Positions 9,071 to 19,940 of a stretch of DNA of 64,000 nt are shown piece after piece. The notes under the pieces were generated by a model. The model was not told where the DNA came from, made no database searches, and saw only the letters and a program-made list of their open reading frames with translations. Origin of the DNA: JBOIBN01 sp050739575 (GTDB lineage: Bacteria; Pseudomonadota; Gammaproteobacteria; JAKDMP01); contig JBOIBN010000002.1 in the NCBI GenBank assembly GCA_050739575.1, positions 1-64,000 on the forward strand, in the 5' to 3' direction. A program made the translations under genes and the position numbers. The stretch's first letter is position 1. Every line of letters starts with the position of its first letter.

Positions 9071-10021
9071 ATGTTTCGAATCCTTCGTTTTCCCGCCGTG
9101 GTCGTCCTTGTTGCACTGCCCATGCTAGCGCTGGCGCGGCCGCCGCTTATTTATCATCAAACCGTCAATATGACTGCCAATCAAGGGGCAAACGTAAAGC
9201 TGATGCTCGGCAGCCCGGACGTGCAGATCGCAGTCAAACCGGTCAAATCGGTCACAGTGACGGTGGACATCTGGGCCAACGCAAGTTCCAAGGACGACAA
9301 GGCGAAGATCGTCAACCGCCTGGCCCCGACGACGAGCATGCAGGGCGACGATGTGCTCGTCCGTTCCCCCGAAAATCATGGATCGCACTGGAGTTTCGGT
9401 TGGCACCAGTCGCCTGAGGTACTGGTCTCCGTGGTCATGCCGCCGAGCATGAACGTCAATTATCGTCTCGGCTCCGGAGATTTCCGGTTCGACAACGCCG
9501 GTGCGCCGACCGCCATCAATGGCGAATCGGGATCCGGCGATGTCATGGTCCATTCGGCCTCCAAACAGCTCGTAATCAAGGCCGGTTCCGGCGATCTCGA
9601 CATCGGCCAGAACGGCAATGCCGATCAGGCGAAGCTCACGGCCGGATCGGGAGACGTCCGGTTTGAAGGCACGGTGCAGACGCTCGATATCCATACCGGT
9701 TCCGGCGACATGAACATCAACGCGGGCATGCATTCCGCCCGGCTGAATGCGGGATCGGGCGACATCACCGCACATTGGCGCAACCTGTCGCAGGGTTCGT
9801 CGCTGAGTGCGGACGCGGGATCGGGCGACGTGATGTTTTATTTCCCTGACGGCACCGCGCTTACGGGCCGTTTGAGTACCGGCAGCGGAGACATGGAAAG
9901 CCAGTCTCCCGGCACGCTCAGCAGCGAGCACCATGTATTTACGCTTTCCGGCGGTAACGGGGCAGTGACCCTCGATGCCAGCACCGGCTCCGGTGACCTG
10001 ATATTGCGCAAGGGCGGTTGA
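9071..10021 (+). CDS. exported DUF4097-type protein with nine GSGD repeats
   Basis: Predicted 316 residues. The start at 9071 is chosen because AGGAAGG lies 9 nt upstream and the product then begins with a clean signal peptide (MFRILRFPAVVVLVALPMLALA). From about residue 130 to the end, the tetrapeptide GSGD recurs nine times at roughly 20-residue spacing, each followed by a short hydrophobic strand. This is typical of DUF4097/putative adhesin beta-solenoids, where each repeat is one coil. No catalytic residues are evident. Likely periplasmic or surface-exposed; the biological role of the family is unclear. Confidence 0.75.
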   Translation: MFRILRFPAVVVLVALPMLALARPPLIYHQTVNMTANQGANVKLMLGSPDVQIAVKPVKSVTVTVDIWANASSKDDKAKIVNRLAPTTSMQGDDVLVRSPENHGSHWSFGWHQSPEVLVSVVMPPSMNVNYRLGSGDFRFDNAGAPTAINGESGSGDVMVHSASKQLVIKAGSGDLDIGQNGNADQAKLTAGSGDVRFEGTVQTLDIHTGSGDMNINAGMHSARLNAGSGDITAHWRNLSQGSSLSADAGSGDVMFYFPDGTALTGRLSTGSGDMESQSPGTLSSEHHVFTLSGGNGAVTLDASTGSGDLILRKGG

Positions 10022-10050
10022 GCCGGGTTCTTACAGGGTCGGCACGCAAC

Positions 10051-10086
10051 GTAAACAACCCTTGCCTCCAGGCGAGGCTTGTTTAC
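10051..10086. terminator. bidirectional terminator-like hairpin
   Basis: GTAAACAA (10051-10058) pairs with TTGTTTAC (10079-10086) and the inner GCCTC (10064-10068) with GAGGC (10074-10078), with a small bulge. It sits between the convergent DUF4097 gene and arfB and overlaps the arfB stop by a few bases. Confidence 0.5.
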
Positions 10087-10505
10087 TCGTCGGCGGGTGA
10101 TCGCCGAAGCTGTTTTCGTTTCCCTTGTCGCCGTTTGGCCTCGATCCGTTTCTTTTTGGCGGCGCGGCTGACGCGGGGTTTTTTGCGCGGCTTCGGCTTT
10201 TCCGCCGCGCGTCGGATCAACACGAGTAGCCGCTCGATTGCGTCTTCGCGGTTGCGTTCCTGTGTGCGGTAGCGCTTGGCCTGGATGACGATCACACCGT
10301 CCTTGGTTGCACGCCGGCCGGCCAGCTTCATGAGGCGCGTGCGAACGTCTTCGGGCAGGGAGGCTGCGTTCGCGGCGTCAAAGCGTAGTTGGGCCGCCGT
10401 CGCGACCTTGTTGACGTTCTGGCCGCCCGGTCCGGAGGCGCGGACGAAGTTGAGTTCGATTTCGCTATCGTCGATCGCAAGCGCAACGGTAACCGGAATC
10501 TTCAT
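10083..10505 (-). CDS. arfB: alternative ribosome-rescue factor ArfB (peptidyl-tRNA hydrolase)
   Basis: A 140-residue protein with the release-factor catalytic loop GPGGQNVNK near residues 25-33; the GGQ motif hydrolyses peptidyl-tRNA on stalled ribosomes. The C-terminal tail is very rich in lysine and arginine (residues about 100-137), as in ArfB/YaeJ, where it enters the empty mRNA channel. It lacks the codon-recognition domains of RF1/RF2, and its length matches ArfB. It is a backup to tmRNA, whose gene lies in the same window. The ribosome-binding site is weak. Confidence 0.9.
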   Translation of the reverse strand: MKIPVTVALAIDDSEIELNFVRASGPGGQNVNKVATAAQLRFDAANAASLPEDVRTRLMKLAGRRATKDGVIVIQAKRYRTQERNREDAIERLLVLIRRAAEKPKPRKKPRVSRAAKKKRIEAKRRQGKRKQLRRSPADE

Positions 10506-10552
10506 CTTCTGATGAAGCGCCTAATTCCGGCGGCGTATTCCGCCGCGCCCAT

Positions 10553-11014
10553 CTACTTCCCGGTTTCCTTCATTCGCTTCTGTAACTCTTCCGGCGACAC
10601 CTCTTCGACGTGGGTCCCGACGTGCCAGCGATGCCCGAAGGGATCGATGATGCTGCCCATTCGATCGCCGTAGAACTGGTCCGCCACCGGACGGTCGAGT
10701 TTGGCGCCGGCGGTGATGGCGCGTTTCACCACGGCGTCCACGTCTTTCACGTACAGCATGATGCTTACGCCGGGCGCGGCGCCGGATTGTGGGCCGAAGA
10801 TCTTCATCTCGGGATGTTCGTCGGCGAGCATCACACGGGAATCGCCGATTGTGATCTCGGCATGGCCGACGCGTCCGCCCTCCTGCATGCGCAGCACTTC
10901 CACCGCGCCGAATGCCTGCTTGTAGAAATCGAGCGCAGCGGCGGCGCCTTTCACCACCAGATAGGGCGTGACGCTGTGATAGCCCACGGGTATGGGGTTC
11001 ACTTTTCCGGACAT
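10553..11014 (-). CDS. VOC-family (glyoxalase/bleomycin-resistance-like) protein
   Basis: A 153-residue product if the ATG at 11014 is used, which has GGGAG just upstream; a longer reading would run into the divergent neighbour. The sequence has two beta-alpha-beta-beta-beta halves: TPYLVVKGAAAALDFYKQAF near the start and a second half ending in the typical IIDPFGHRWHVGTH. This is the PhnB/YnfA-like subset of the vicinal oxygen chelate fold. The substrate cannot be predicted: these proteins include antibiotic-binding, isomerase and dioxygenase relatives. Confidence 0.8.
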   Translation of the reverse strand: MSGKVNPIPVGYHSVTPYLVVKGAAAALDFYKQAFGAVEVLRMQEGGRVGHAEITIGDSRVMLADEHPEMKIFGPQSGAAPGVSIMLYVKDVDAVVKRAITAGAKLDRPVADQFYGDRMGSIIDPFGHRWHVGTHVEEVSPEELQKRMKETGK

Positions 11015-11148
11015 GGCTGGGCTCCCGATTGCGGATTTATGGCCTCCCTTATGGTAATCCTGCAGGAAACGGCAGTGGGGCAGTGGCGGGCCGTGTAGAA
11101 TCGGCAGGCCCGTCGGAGGGCTTCTTTTTTTATGCGGAGATCCCACCG

Positions 11149-11931
11149 TTGCTCGTTGAAGTGCTGGTGATCTTTCAGGTGACGGCCATGGCGGCGCTGA
11201 TCGTCATCGGCGGCCTGGTCGAGGGCTATGGCTACGGGCTTTCGCTCGGCACGAAATGGCCGTATCACGAAAAGATGGCGACGCGCGCCGCGTGGACCGA
11301 TCCCGAAATCTGGCACCGGATACTTGCCACGATTCTGGGCTTGAATGCGATCGCGATCCTCGCGCTCGCACCCGGCGCGAACACGATCGCCGGACTCGTC
11401 CTCATCGCGCTCACCGCGATTCTCGGCATGGCGACGTTGCACGTGCTCGCGGGCCGGGCGCCGGCATTTCTGCAAGGGCTGCACGGTCTGCTTGCCTATG
11501 CCACCTTCATCACCTATCTCGTGGTATTGCACATCAACAGCCTGCCCGTGTGGACCTACATCAAGGTGATGCCGGTGCTGCATGCTTTCCTGTTGATGAT
11601 CTTCCTCGGCGGCATGGTAACGGGGCAGCGCGGCTATCAACGGGCGATCGGCGCCTTTGTCGCGCCGCGCACGAAAGGACAATGGATCTTCGTGCTGCAT
11701 GGCCTTGCGGGACTACTGTTCCTGCTCGTGCTCGCGTTGTATGCGCGCGTTTATTCGGCGGCGCTGATCCTCGCGCTGCTTCAGTTCATCATCGGTTTCG
11801 CGCTCTTCCACTCGGTGAACGGGAGGCCGGAGCGGCCCGGCATTCTCGTCGCCTTCCACCAGGGCATGGCGCTCCTGATCCTGTTTGCGATCGTCTATGT
11901 CTGGCAGGTGCCGCTGTACGGCTTCGGCTGA
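11149..11931 (+). CDS. multi-pass membrane protein, possibly COX15/CtaA-like haem protein
   Basis: About 260 residues with eight predicted membrane helices arranged as two similar four-helix halves. Histidines sit in or at the edges of helices (WHRILATILG, LQGLHGLLAY, MPVLHAFLL, VLHGLAGLL, FHQGMALLIL), a layout reminiscent of the haem A synthase family COX15/CtaA, but no family signature is strong enough to name it. The start is uncertain: TTG at 11149 has GGAG 9 nt upstream; the frame stays open back to 11029, which would overlap the promoter region of the divergent VOC gene. No cytochrome oxidase genes are nearby. Confidence 0.55.
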   Translation: MLVEVLVIFQVTAMAALIVIGGLVEGYGYGLSLGTKWPYHEKMATRAAWTDPEIWHRILATILGLNAIAILALAPGANTIAGLVLIALTAILGMATLHVLAGRAPAFLQGLHGLLAYATFITYLVVLHINSLPVWTYIKVMPVLHAFLLMIFLGGMVTGQRGYQRAIGAFVAPRTKGQWIFVLHGLAGLLFLLVLALYARVYSAALILALLQFIIGFALFHSVNGRPERPGILVAFHQGMALLILFAIVYVWQVPLYGFG

Positions 11932-11943
11932 TCCAGGGAAATT

Positions 11944-11986
11944 CTGAAAAACTCGTCGCGAGCTTTTCAGAGGCGGCAAGTCCGGC
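11944..11986. repeat. hairpin followed by the shared 20-nt motif
   Basis: CTGAAAA...TTTTCAG (11944-11970, with an inner CTCG/CGAG) forms a hairpin after the membrane protein stop. Its 3' side runs into a 20-nt sequence (11967-11986) ending in GGCAAGTCCGGC that is repeated exactly at 60443-60462, also just after a hairpin. It could be a REP-like element or a terminator module. Confidence 0.55.
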
Positions 11987-12050
11987 GTGCCCGTGCGTGA
12001 GCGCATGCAGACAGGCGCATGCCTGCCCCGGATTGCGATTCGGATTTTTG

Positions 12051-13109
12051 CTAACCCTTGTTTATGCCCGGCGGCTGCGCGTTTCCCTCCCGGACCGGGC
12101 CGTCAGCCTTGCCCGATAAACGCACGAGTTCCGAGGGACGAACGCCATAGATCAGCAAGGCGGCGGCGCCGAATGTCGCGTAGGTAAGAAGGAAGACGCC
12201 CTCCATCATCACGGCCGCAAGAAGCGCCGATTCTTTCGCCACGCCCAGCAGGTTAAGTACGAAGGCCGAGGCAAGCAGCATCCCTCCCGGTAAGCGCACG
12301 AAGAAACCCGCTACCGTCACCGAACTCAGAAACACCATGATCAAAAGATAATCCGTAAACCGCAACAACATGCCGACTGCCAGAGTGGCCCACAGCATGT
12401 CGGAGATTACCAGCGCCTTGATCCCCATCGCGGCAATGCCGATTGCGAGCGCGCGCCCAGGCTCGGCGGGCCAGATCGTGCCTTCGGCGAAGGCACGGGA
12501 GAGATTCTGTACGCGCTTGGCCAGGGATTGCGGCAAACGATGCATCCATGCGAACGGCAGCATCCTACCTAATGCGTGGCGTCGGTGCCAGATGACGAGC
12601 GTAATCCCCAGCGCGATGAAGAGGGTGCTGATTCTGGCACCCGCGATGAGACCCGTTCGAAATTTCCCCGAATGGACGGGGATCGCAGCCACACCCAGGG
12701 TCAGGACAACCACAAGCAGAAAGGCCAGACCGTCAATCAGGCGATCGACTATAGCCGTCGCCAGCACCGCCGCGGTTTGCAGCGAACTTCGGCGCGCCAC
12801 GAGCCAGGCGCGCGCCACGAGGGCGACACCCATGCCCATAACAAGCCCGGGGAGATAGCTCGCGAGCGTGGCGCCGAAAAGCCGCAGCGTCGGCACACTT
12901 CCGACGGGCCGCATCGCCAGCCGCCATTTCCAGGCCCGCAGAAGTTGCTCCAGCAGGACGGCCGCCAGCAGGACCACGTCGAACGGCCAGTGGGTTGCCG
13001 CCAGTGCGGTGCGGAAACGTTGGTAATCGAACCCATGGAGCAGCCAGCCGAGTAGCCCCAGCACGATGAGCATACCGACGATCCACGCTATCCAGCGTCG
13101 TCGGCGCAT
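12051..13109 (-). CDS. YbhN/AglD-type flippase-like integral membrane protein
   Basis: A 352-residue protein with eight or more hydrophobic helices. The arrangement matches the lysylphosphatidylglycerol synthase transmembrane domain family (UPF0104/YbhN): a short N-terminal helix, then LEQLLRAWKWRLAM, LFGATLASYLPGLVMGMGVALVARAWLV and IVDRLIDGLAFLLVVV blocks, and a late helix with the characteristic RLPGGMLLASAFVL. GGAGG lies 9 nt before the ATG. The catalytic aminoacyl-transfer domain of full MprF is absent, so only the membrane part is present; a role in moving or modifying a lipid-linked substrate is inferred from the family. It is downstream of prfC on the same strand. Confidence 0.75.
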   Translation of the reverse strand: MRRRRWIAWIVGMLIVLGLLGWLLHGFDYQRFRTALAATHWPFDVVLLAAVLLEQLLRAWKWRLAMRPVGSVPTLRLFGATLASYLPGLVMGMGVALVARAWLVARRSSLQTAAVLATAIVDRLIDGLAFLLVVVLTLGVAAIPVHSGKFRTGLIAGARISTLFIALGITLVIWHRRHALGRMLPFAWMHRLPQSLAKRVQNLSRAFAEGTIWPAEPGRALAIGIAAMGIKALVISDMLWATLAVGMLLRFTDYLLIMVFLSSVTVAGFFVRLPGGMLLASAFVLNLLGVAKESALLAAVMMEGVFLLTYATFGAAALLIYGVRPSELVRLSGKADGPVREGNAQPPGINKG

Positions 13110-13209
13110 CCGTTATCCTCCCGCGGGACTCGCGTTGTGAATTCCTGAAGAATACGCCGTATGTTCGATGTCCGAACGGGGGCGTGGGTTAACGGACGCG
13201 TGGACTTGA

Positions 13210-14868
<1,659 letters not shown>

Positions 14869-15022
14869 GGCTAAAGGGTCCGGGCCGTGGGTGGAGAATC
14901 GAAAGCGGCTGACTGCGGAACGTCCCGGCTTTCTGTAGCTGCGCCGGATGGCTCGACAAAGCGCAAGGCAACTATTATACTTGCGCTCGTTGGCGCAAGC
15001 CACCACCAACGGAGGGCTGGAA

Positions 15023-15730
15023 ATGAAGAAATTCGCGCCCGCTTTCACGATCCTGATCGGTGCCTTCCTGGCCGGCTGTGCGGCCACGCAGCAAGCGAAA
15101 ACCGTACAGACGAACGGATTCCTCGCGCCTTATCAATCGCTCCTCCAGAAGGGGCAACGGGGCAAGGAAGCGCTCCTCGTCTACCGCAATCCCAAGGCTA
15201 ACTGGGCCGGCTACCACACGATCCTGCTCGAACCGGTCACGCTATGGGACGACCCGGACTCGAAACTTTCGGTCGAGCAGGAGAAGGATTTGCAGGAGCT
15301 GGTGAACAGTTTCTACGTTACCCTCTACAACAAGCTCGCCAAGGACTACACGATGGTCTGGGCGCCCGGACCGGGGGTGATGGAGATCCAGATCGCGATC
15401 AGCCACGGCGAACCTTCGCACACGGCGCTTTCGCTCGCCTCCAAGGTGATTTTGCCGGTGAAGCTCGTCAATTCCATGTGGTCCTTCGCGAGCGGCAAAC
15501 CCGTATTCACGGGCCAGGTCACCATCGAAGCGGTGGTGAAGGATGCAGGGAACGGCGAGGTGCTGGGCGTCGGCGCCGACCGGCGCGTAGGCGGCCTGAA
15601 GCTCTTCGACAAGAACGCGTTTAATTCCTGGGGCGATGTCAAGAACAGCCTCAACTTTTATGCCGAGGCCGCAGTGTGGCGCCTGTGCGTCCTGCGGGGT
15701 GGTACCCATTGCGTCAAGCCCAAGGCGTGA
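15023..15730 (+). CDS. DUF3313-type outer-membrane lipoprotein
   Basis: A 235-residue protein starting at 15023, where GGAGGG lies 6 nt upstream and the product opens with a lipoprotein signal ending LAGC (Cys near residue 19). The body (FLAPYQSLLQ near residue 36, then a long alpha/beta region with RRVGGLKLFDKNAFNSWGDVK) resembles the DUF3313 family of proteobacterial lipoproteins, whose function is not established. It lies just upstream of, and in the same direction as, the RND efflux genes, 44 nt before the adaptor gene, so co-transcription is possible. Confidence 0.75.
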   Translation: MKKFAPAFTILIGAFLAGCAATQQAKTVQTNGFLAPYQSLLQKGQRGKEALLVYRNPKANWAGYHTILLEPVTLWDDPDSKLSVEQEKDLQELVNSFYVTLYNKLAKDYTMVWAPGPGVMEIQIAISHGEPSHTALSLASKVILPVKLVNSMWSFASGKPVFTGQVTIEAVVKDAGNGEVLGVGADRRVGGLKLFDKNAFNSWGDVKNSLNFYAEAAVWRLCVLRGGTHCVKPKA

Positions 15731-15774
15731 GGGTTTAAGGCGGTCTGAAATCTGCGACTGTTAGGGGTCTGTTC

Positions 15775-16869
15775 ATGCCGATAAAGCGGAACATCCTGAT
15801 CGTTGCGTTGTTATCCATTCTTGTCGTTGCCTGCGGCAAGAGCAATAACGCGGGCGAAGCGGTTATCCGTCCCGTGCAGACGATGACTATCGAACGGTTC
15901 CAGAGTACGATCGGCTCGACCTATTCCGGGCAGATCCAGGCGCAGCACGACAGCCAGCAGGGTTTTCAGGTCGGCGGCACGATCGCAAAGCGCATCGTGG
16001 AAGTGGGCGATCACGTCGTCGACGGTCAGCCGCTGCTCCAGCTCGATCTCAGCAATCTTGAATACCAGCTGCAGCAGGCCAAGGCGCAACTCGATGCTGC
16101 CAAGAACCAGACCGCGCAGGCCAAGGTAAATGTCGGCCGATCCAAGGCGCTGGTCCAGCAGAACTTCATCAGCCAGACGGAATACGATCAGAGCGAGCTC
16201 GACTACCAGCAGGCGGTGGCTCAGCAGCAGGCGGCCCAGGCGCAATACGGCGAGGCCGAGAACGCACTCGGCTACGGCACTCTGCGCGCGGCGGTTCCCG
16301 GGGTTGTGACCTCCATTAACGTGAATATCGGCCAGGTCGTGCAGCCCAGCCAGGATGCCGTGGACATCGCCCAGGACGGCGACCGCGAAGTCGTGATCAG
16401 CGTCCCGGAATCCCGCGTGGAAGAGATCCGCAAGGCGCAAGACCTCAGCGTCACGCTGTGGGCGATTCCGGATGTGACGTACAAGGCGAAACTTCGTCTT
16501 CTTTATCCGGACACAAGCCAGACGACCCGCACGTACGAGGGCGACGTGATCCTTCTCAATCCCGATGCAGCGGTACGCCTTGGCATGACCGCCTACGTCC
16601 ACGTGCCCGGGACGGTCGAGCACAAGGCTTACCTCGTGCCGCTCACCGCGCTTTACAACAAGAGCGGTTCGTCGTTGCTGTGGGTCGTCAACAAACGGGA
16701 TTCCACCGTTTCCAGCCGGCCCGTGAAGATATTCTCGCTGGTGGGCGATAGCGCACTGATCGCCTCGGGCGTGGGACCGGGCGATGTCATCGTCACTGCC
16801 GGAGCGCAACTGCTCCACGAAGGACAGAAGGTAAAACCCGTCGGTACCTATTTTCCGCAGAGTAACTAG
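15775..16869 (+). CDS. RND efflux periplasmic adaptor (membrane fusion protein)
   Basis: A 364-residue lipoprotein: the signal ends ILVVAC (Cys near residue 20). After it come the barrel-sandwich half motif (GGTIAKRIVEVGDHVVDGQPLLQLD), a long coiled-coil hairpin rich in Q and A (about residues 95-155) and the second lipoyl half, then beta-barrel and membrane-proximal domains ending GAQLLHEGQKVKPV. This is the MFP subunit that links the inner-membrane pump to the outer-membrane channel. Its stop overlaps the start of the pump gene by one base, which indicates an operon. Confidence 0.92.
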   Translation: MPIKRNILIVALLSILVVACGKSNNAGEAVIRPVQTMTIERFQSTIGSTYSGQIQAQHDSQQGFQVGGTIAKRIVEVGDHVVDGQPLLQLDLSNLEYQLQQAKAQLDAAKNQTAQAKVNVGRSKALVQQNFISQTEYDQSELDYQQAVAQQQAAQAQYGEAENALGYGTLRAAVPGVVTSINVNIGQVVQPSQDAVDIAQDGDREVVISVPESRVEEIRKAQDLSVTLWAIPDVTYKAKLRLLYPDTSQTTRTYEGDVILLNPDAAVRLGMTAYVHVPGTVEHKAYLVPLTALYNKSGSSLLWVVNKRDSTVSSRPVKIFSLVGDSALIASGVGPGDVIVTAGAQLLHEGQKVKPVGTYFPQSN

Positions 16870-19800
16870 TGAAGGGTTTCAACCTCTCGGAGTGGGCGCT
16901 CAAGCACCAGCAGATGATCGTATTCATGCTGGTTGTCTTCACCGTGGCCGGCCTGTTCGCTTACTTCCACCTCGGCCAGGAAGAGGATCCTACGTTCACG
17001 GTCCGCTCGATGACGCTCAAGGCCTATTGGCCGGGCGCCAACGTTTACGACATGGAGAATCAGGTCACCGACAAGTTCGAGCAGACGCTGCAAACGATTG
17101 ACCAGATAGACCATGTTCAGAGCGAAGCGATGGCGGGCTACACAATGCTTACCATTACGGTGCGCGACGACGTGCCACCGTCGCAGGTGCCGGGTGTCTG
17201 GTACGACGTGCGCAAGAAAATCGGCGACATGGAATACCAGTTGCCGCAGGACGTGCAGGGCCCGTTCTTCAACGATGACTACGGTCAGACGTTCGGCAAC
17301 ATCTACGCGCTCACCGGGGACGGTTTCAGCTACGCGCAGCTCAAGCAGTTCGCGAAAAGCCTGCGCCGCGACATCCTGCAGCTTCCCGCCGTCGACCAGG
17401 TGAACTACGTGGCCGATCAGGATCAGGAAATCTATATCGAGATGTCGAATGCCAAGCTGGCGTCGCTCGGCATCGATCCCATACAGATATTGAAGGTTCT
17501 GGCCCAGACCAACAGCGTGGAGTCGGCTGGCACGATCGAAACCCGCTCCGATCAGGTGAGTCTGCGCGTCAGCGGCGAATTCGAATCGCTCGATACCATT
17601 CGCGACATCGGCATCCGTTCGGGCGATCAGGTTTTCAAGTTGGGCGATATTGCCACCGTCACGCGCGGCTATGTCGATCCTCCCGTTTACAAGATGTTTT
17701 TTGACGGGAAACCTGCCGTCGGGCTTTCGATCAGCATGCGCACAGGCGGTAACGTGATCCAGCTTGGCAAGGAGCTGGACACAATCGTGGCGCGCACCCA
17801 GAAGGAGCTGCCCGTCGGCGTTCAGATCAATACGGTTTCCGATCAGCCGGTAATCGTCAAGCAATCGGTAAGCGAGTTCACGACCGCGTTGTTCGAAGCC
17901 GTCGGGATCGTGTTGATCGTGAGTTTCCTGTCGCTGGGACTGCGCACAGGCTTTGTCGTTGCCCTGTGCATCCCGTTCGTGCTGGCGATGACGTTCCTTG
18001 TGATGTATTTCGCCGGCATAGACTTGCAGCAGATTTCGTTGGGTGCGCTCATCATTGCGCTGGGACTTCTCGTGGACGATGCCATCATTACGGTCGAGAT
18101 GATGTCGCTCAAGCTCGAAGAGGGCATGGACCACTTCCACGCCGCGATTTTTGCCTATACTTCGACCGCGTTTCCCATGCTCACGGGAACACTGGTGACG
18201 GCGGCGGGCTTTCTTCCCGTTGCGCTCGCGAAATCGGGCGCGAGCGAATATACAATTTCGATCTTCCAGGTCGTCACCATCGCGCTTCTTCTTTCCTGGA
18301 TCACGGCCGTCGTTTTCACGCCATATCTCGGCTACCATCTGTTGAAGCAGAAAAAACATGCCGGGCCGGTGGATGAGTATGCCGTTTACCAAAAGTCTTT
18401 CTATCGCTGGTTCCGTGCGCGCGTTACCTGGTGCCTGGATCACCGTGGGACCGTGGTTGTCGCAACGGTACTGATCTTCGTCGTCGCCATCGCATTGTTC
18501 CGCTTCGTGCCCAAGCAATTTTTCCCGGCCTCCGATCGCAATGAGCTTATCGTGGACATGTGGTTGCCGCAGGCGGCGACGTTTGCCCAGAGCGAACGGC
18601 AGGCCATGCTGTTCGACGAGAAAATCAAGAGCGATCCCGATGTTCTGTCGTACACCACCTACGTCGGTGCCGGAAGTCCGCGCTTCTATCTGCCGCTCAA
18701 CGTGCAGAGCCAGAACACGAATCTGGCTGAAATCGTGCTCCTGACGAAGAGCGAGGCGGCGCGCGAACGCGTCTTCAGCCACGTCCGCCAGATGTTCGAC
18801 GACGGTTTCCCGCTGGTGCGTGGACGGGTGACGCGGCTCGAAAACGGGCCGCCGGTCGGCTATCCGATTCAGTTCCGTATCTCCGGTCCGGACTGGGCGA
18901 CCGTGGTGCCGGCGGCCGACAAGGTCATGGCGATCATGCGCGCCAATCCGAATCTGCGTGAAGTCAACAGCGACCACGGCGAGGCGGTCCAGGTGCTGCG
19001 CGTGAACGTCGCCGAAGACAAGGCGCGAGCGCTCGGTGTGACTTCGAAAGACGTTTCGGATGCACTGGCGGCCTCGCTCAGTGGAATCGTTACCACGCAG
19101 TACCGCGAGGGCGATCAGAGTATCGACGTCGTGGGGCGGCTGATCACGAAGGAAAGGACGGATATCAGCAATGTCGGAGACCTGATGATTCACCTCGCGG
19201 ACGGCAGTTTCGCGCCGCTCTCGCAACTCGCCACCATCACGGTGGGAACGGAGCCCAGCGTGTTGTGGAGATGGAACCGCGTTCCTACCGTGACCGCGCG
19301 TGCGGACATGCAAACGAACGCGCAGGCGAACGACGTTACGGCGGCGTTGTGGCCGAAGATCGAAGATGTTGCAAAGACTTTGCCGCCGGGCTACAGCATC
19401 GAGGTCGGCGGCTCCCAGGAATCGAGCCAGAAGTCACAGAAAGCGATTGCCGCGACGCTGCCGCTGGTGGGCGTCCTCGTCTTGTTTCTGTTGATGATGC
19501 AACTCCAGGACATCCGCAAGATGATCCTGGTTCTTCTGACCGCGCCGCTCGGGATGATCGGGGTTACGGCCATCCTGCTCATCTTTCAGATTCCGTTCGG
19601 ATTCGTTGCCATGCTTGGCATCGTCGCGCTGTTCGGCATGATCATCCGCAACTCCGTGATTCTCGTCACCCAGGTAGATAAGGCGCTCGCCGCCGGGATG
19701 GCCCTTCGAGAAGCGATCATCGAGTCCACCGTGCATCGATGCCGGCCGATCCTGCTGACGGCCGGCACCGCCGTGCTCGCCATGATACCGCTGACGCGTT

Positions 19801-19940
19801 CCACGTTCTGGGCGCCCATGGCCTGGGCGATCATGGGCGGATTGATCGGCGCGACGATGTTGACCTTGCTTTACCTGCCTTCGCTCTATGCTTGGTGGTA
19901 CAAGGCCGAAAGGAAGGCTGCCTCCCATGTGGGTGCGTGA
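16869..19940 (+). CDS. RND multidrug-efflux-type inner-membrane pump
   Basis: A 1,023-residue AcrB/HAE1-type transporter beginning with a GTG codon that overlaps the adaptor's stop. It opens with the standard short cytoplasmic stretch and TM1, then LGQEEDPTF, two large periplasmic loops and twelve helices. TM4 keeps the proton-relay aspartates (GLLVDDAIITVE) and TM10-11 has FGMIIRNSVILV. It would drive proton-coupled export with the adaptor and the channel gene downstream. Substrate cannot be read from sequence; the EEDP-type N-terminus is common in a lineage of pumps exporting small toxic compounds. Confidence 0.93.
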   Translation: MKGFNLSEWALKHQQMIVFMLVVFTVAGLFAYFHLGQEEDPTFTVRSMTLKAYWPGANVYDMENQVTDKFEQTLQTIDQIDHVQSEAMAGYTMLTITVRDDVPPSQVPGVWYDVRKKIGDMEYQLPQDVQGPFFNDDYGQTFGNIYALTGDGFSYAQLKQFAKSLRRDILQLPAVDQVNYVADQDQEIYIEMSNAKLASLGIDPIQILKVLAQTNSVESAGTIETRSDQVSLRVSGEFESLDTIRDIGIRSGDQVFKLGDIATVTRGYVDPPVYKMFFDGKPAVGLSISMRTGGNVIQLGKELDTIVARTQKELPVGVQINTVSDQPVIVKQSVSEFTTALFEAVGIVLIVSFLSLGLRTGFVVALCIPFVLAMTFLVMYFAGIDLQQISLGALIIALGLLVDDAIITVEMMSLKLEEGMDHFHAAIFAYTSTAFPMLTGTLVTAAGFLPVALAKSGASEYTISIFQVVTIALLLSWITAVVFTPYLGYHLLKQKKHAGPVDEYAVYQKSFYRWFRARVTWCLDHRGTVVVATVLIFVVAIALFRFVPKQFFPASDRNELIVDMWLPQAATFAQSERQAMLFDEKIKSDPDVLSYTTYVGAGSPRFYLPLNVQSQNTNLAEIVLLTKSEAARERVFSHVRQMFDDGFPLVRGRVTRLENGPPVGYPIQFRISGPDWATVVPAADKVMAIMRANPNLREVNSDHGEAVQVLRVNVAEDKARALGVTSKDVSDALAASLSGIVTTQYREGDQSIDVVGRLITKERTDISNVGDLMIHLADGSFAPLSQLATITVGTEPSVLWRWNRVPTVTARADMQTNAQANDVTAALWPKIEDVAKTLPPGYSIEVGGSQESSQKSQKAIAATLPLVGVLVLFLLMMQLQDIRKMILVLLTAPLGMIGVTAILLIFQIPFGFVAMLGIVALFGMIIRNSVILVTQVDKALAAGMALREAIIESTVHRCRPILLTAGTAVLAMIPLTRSTFWAPMAWAIMGGLIGATMLTLLYLPSLYAWWYKAERKAASHVGA

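Noticed and set aside
9500..10010. Possible CRISPR-like periodicity in the DUF4097 gene
   Set aside because: The period comes from coding GSGD repeats with varied spacers of about 60 nt inside an open frame, not identical DNA repeats.
11029..11148. Longer start for the membrane protein at 11029
   Set aside because: The extra 40 residues are not membrane-like and would occupy the promoter space of the divergent VOC gene; kept as an alternative only.
16866..19313. 815-codon open frame opposite the RND pump
   Set aside because: Histidine/arginine-rich translation without domains; it mirrors the well-supported pump gene and has no start signal.
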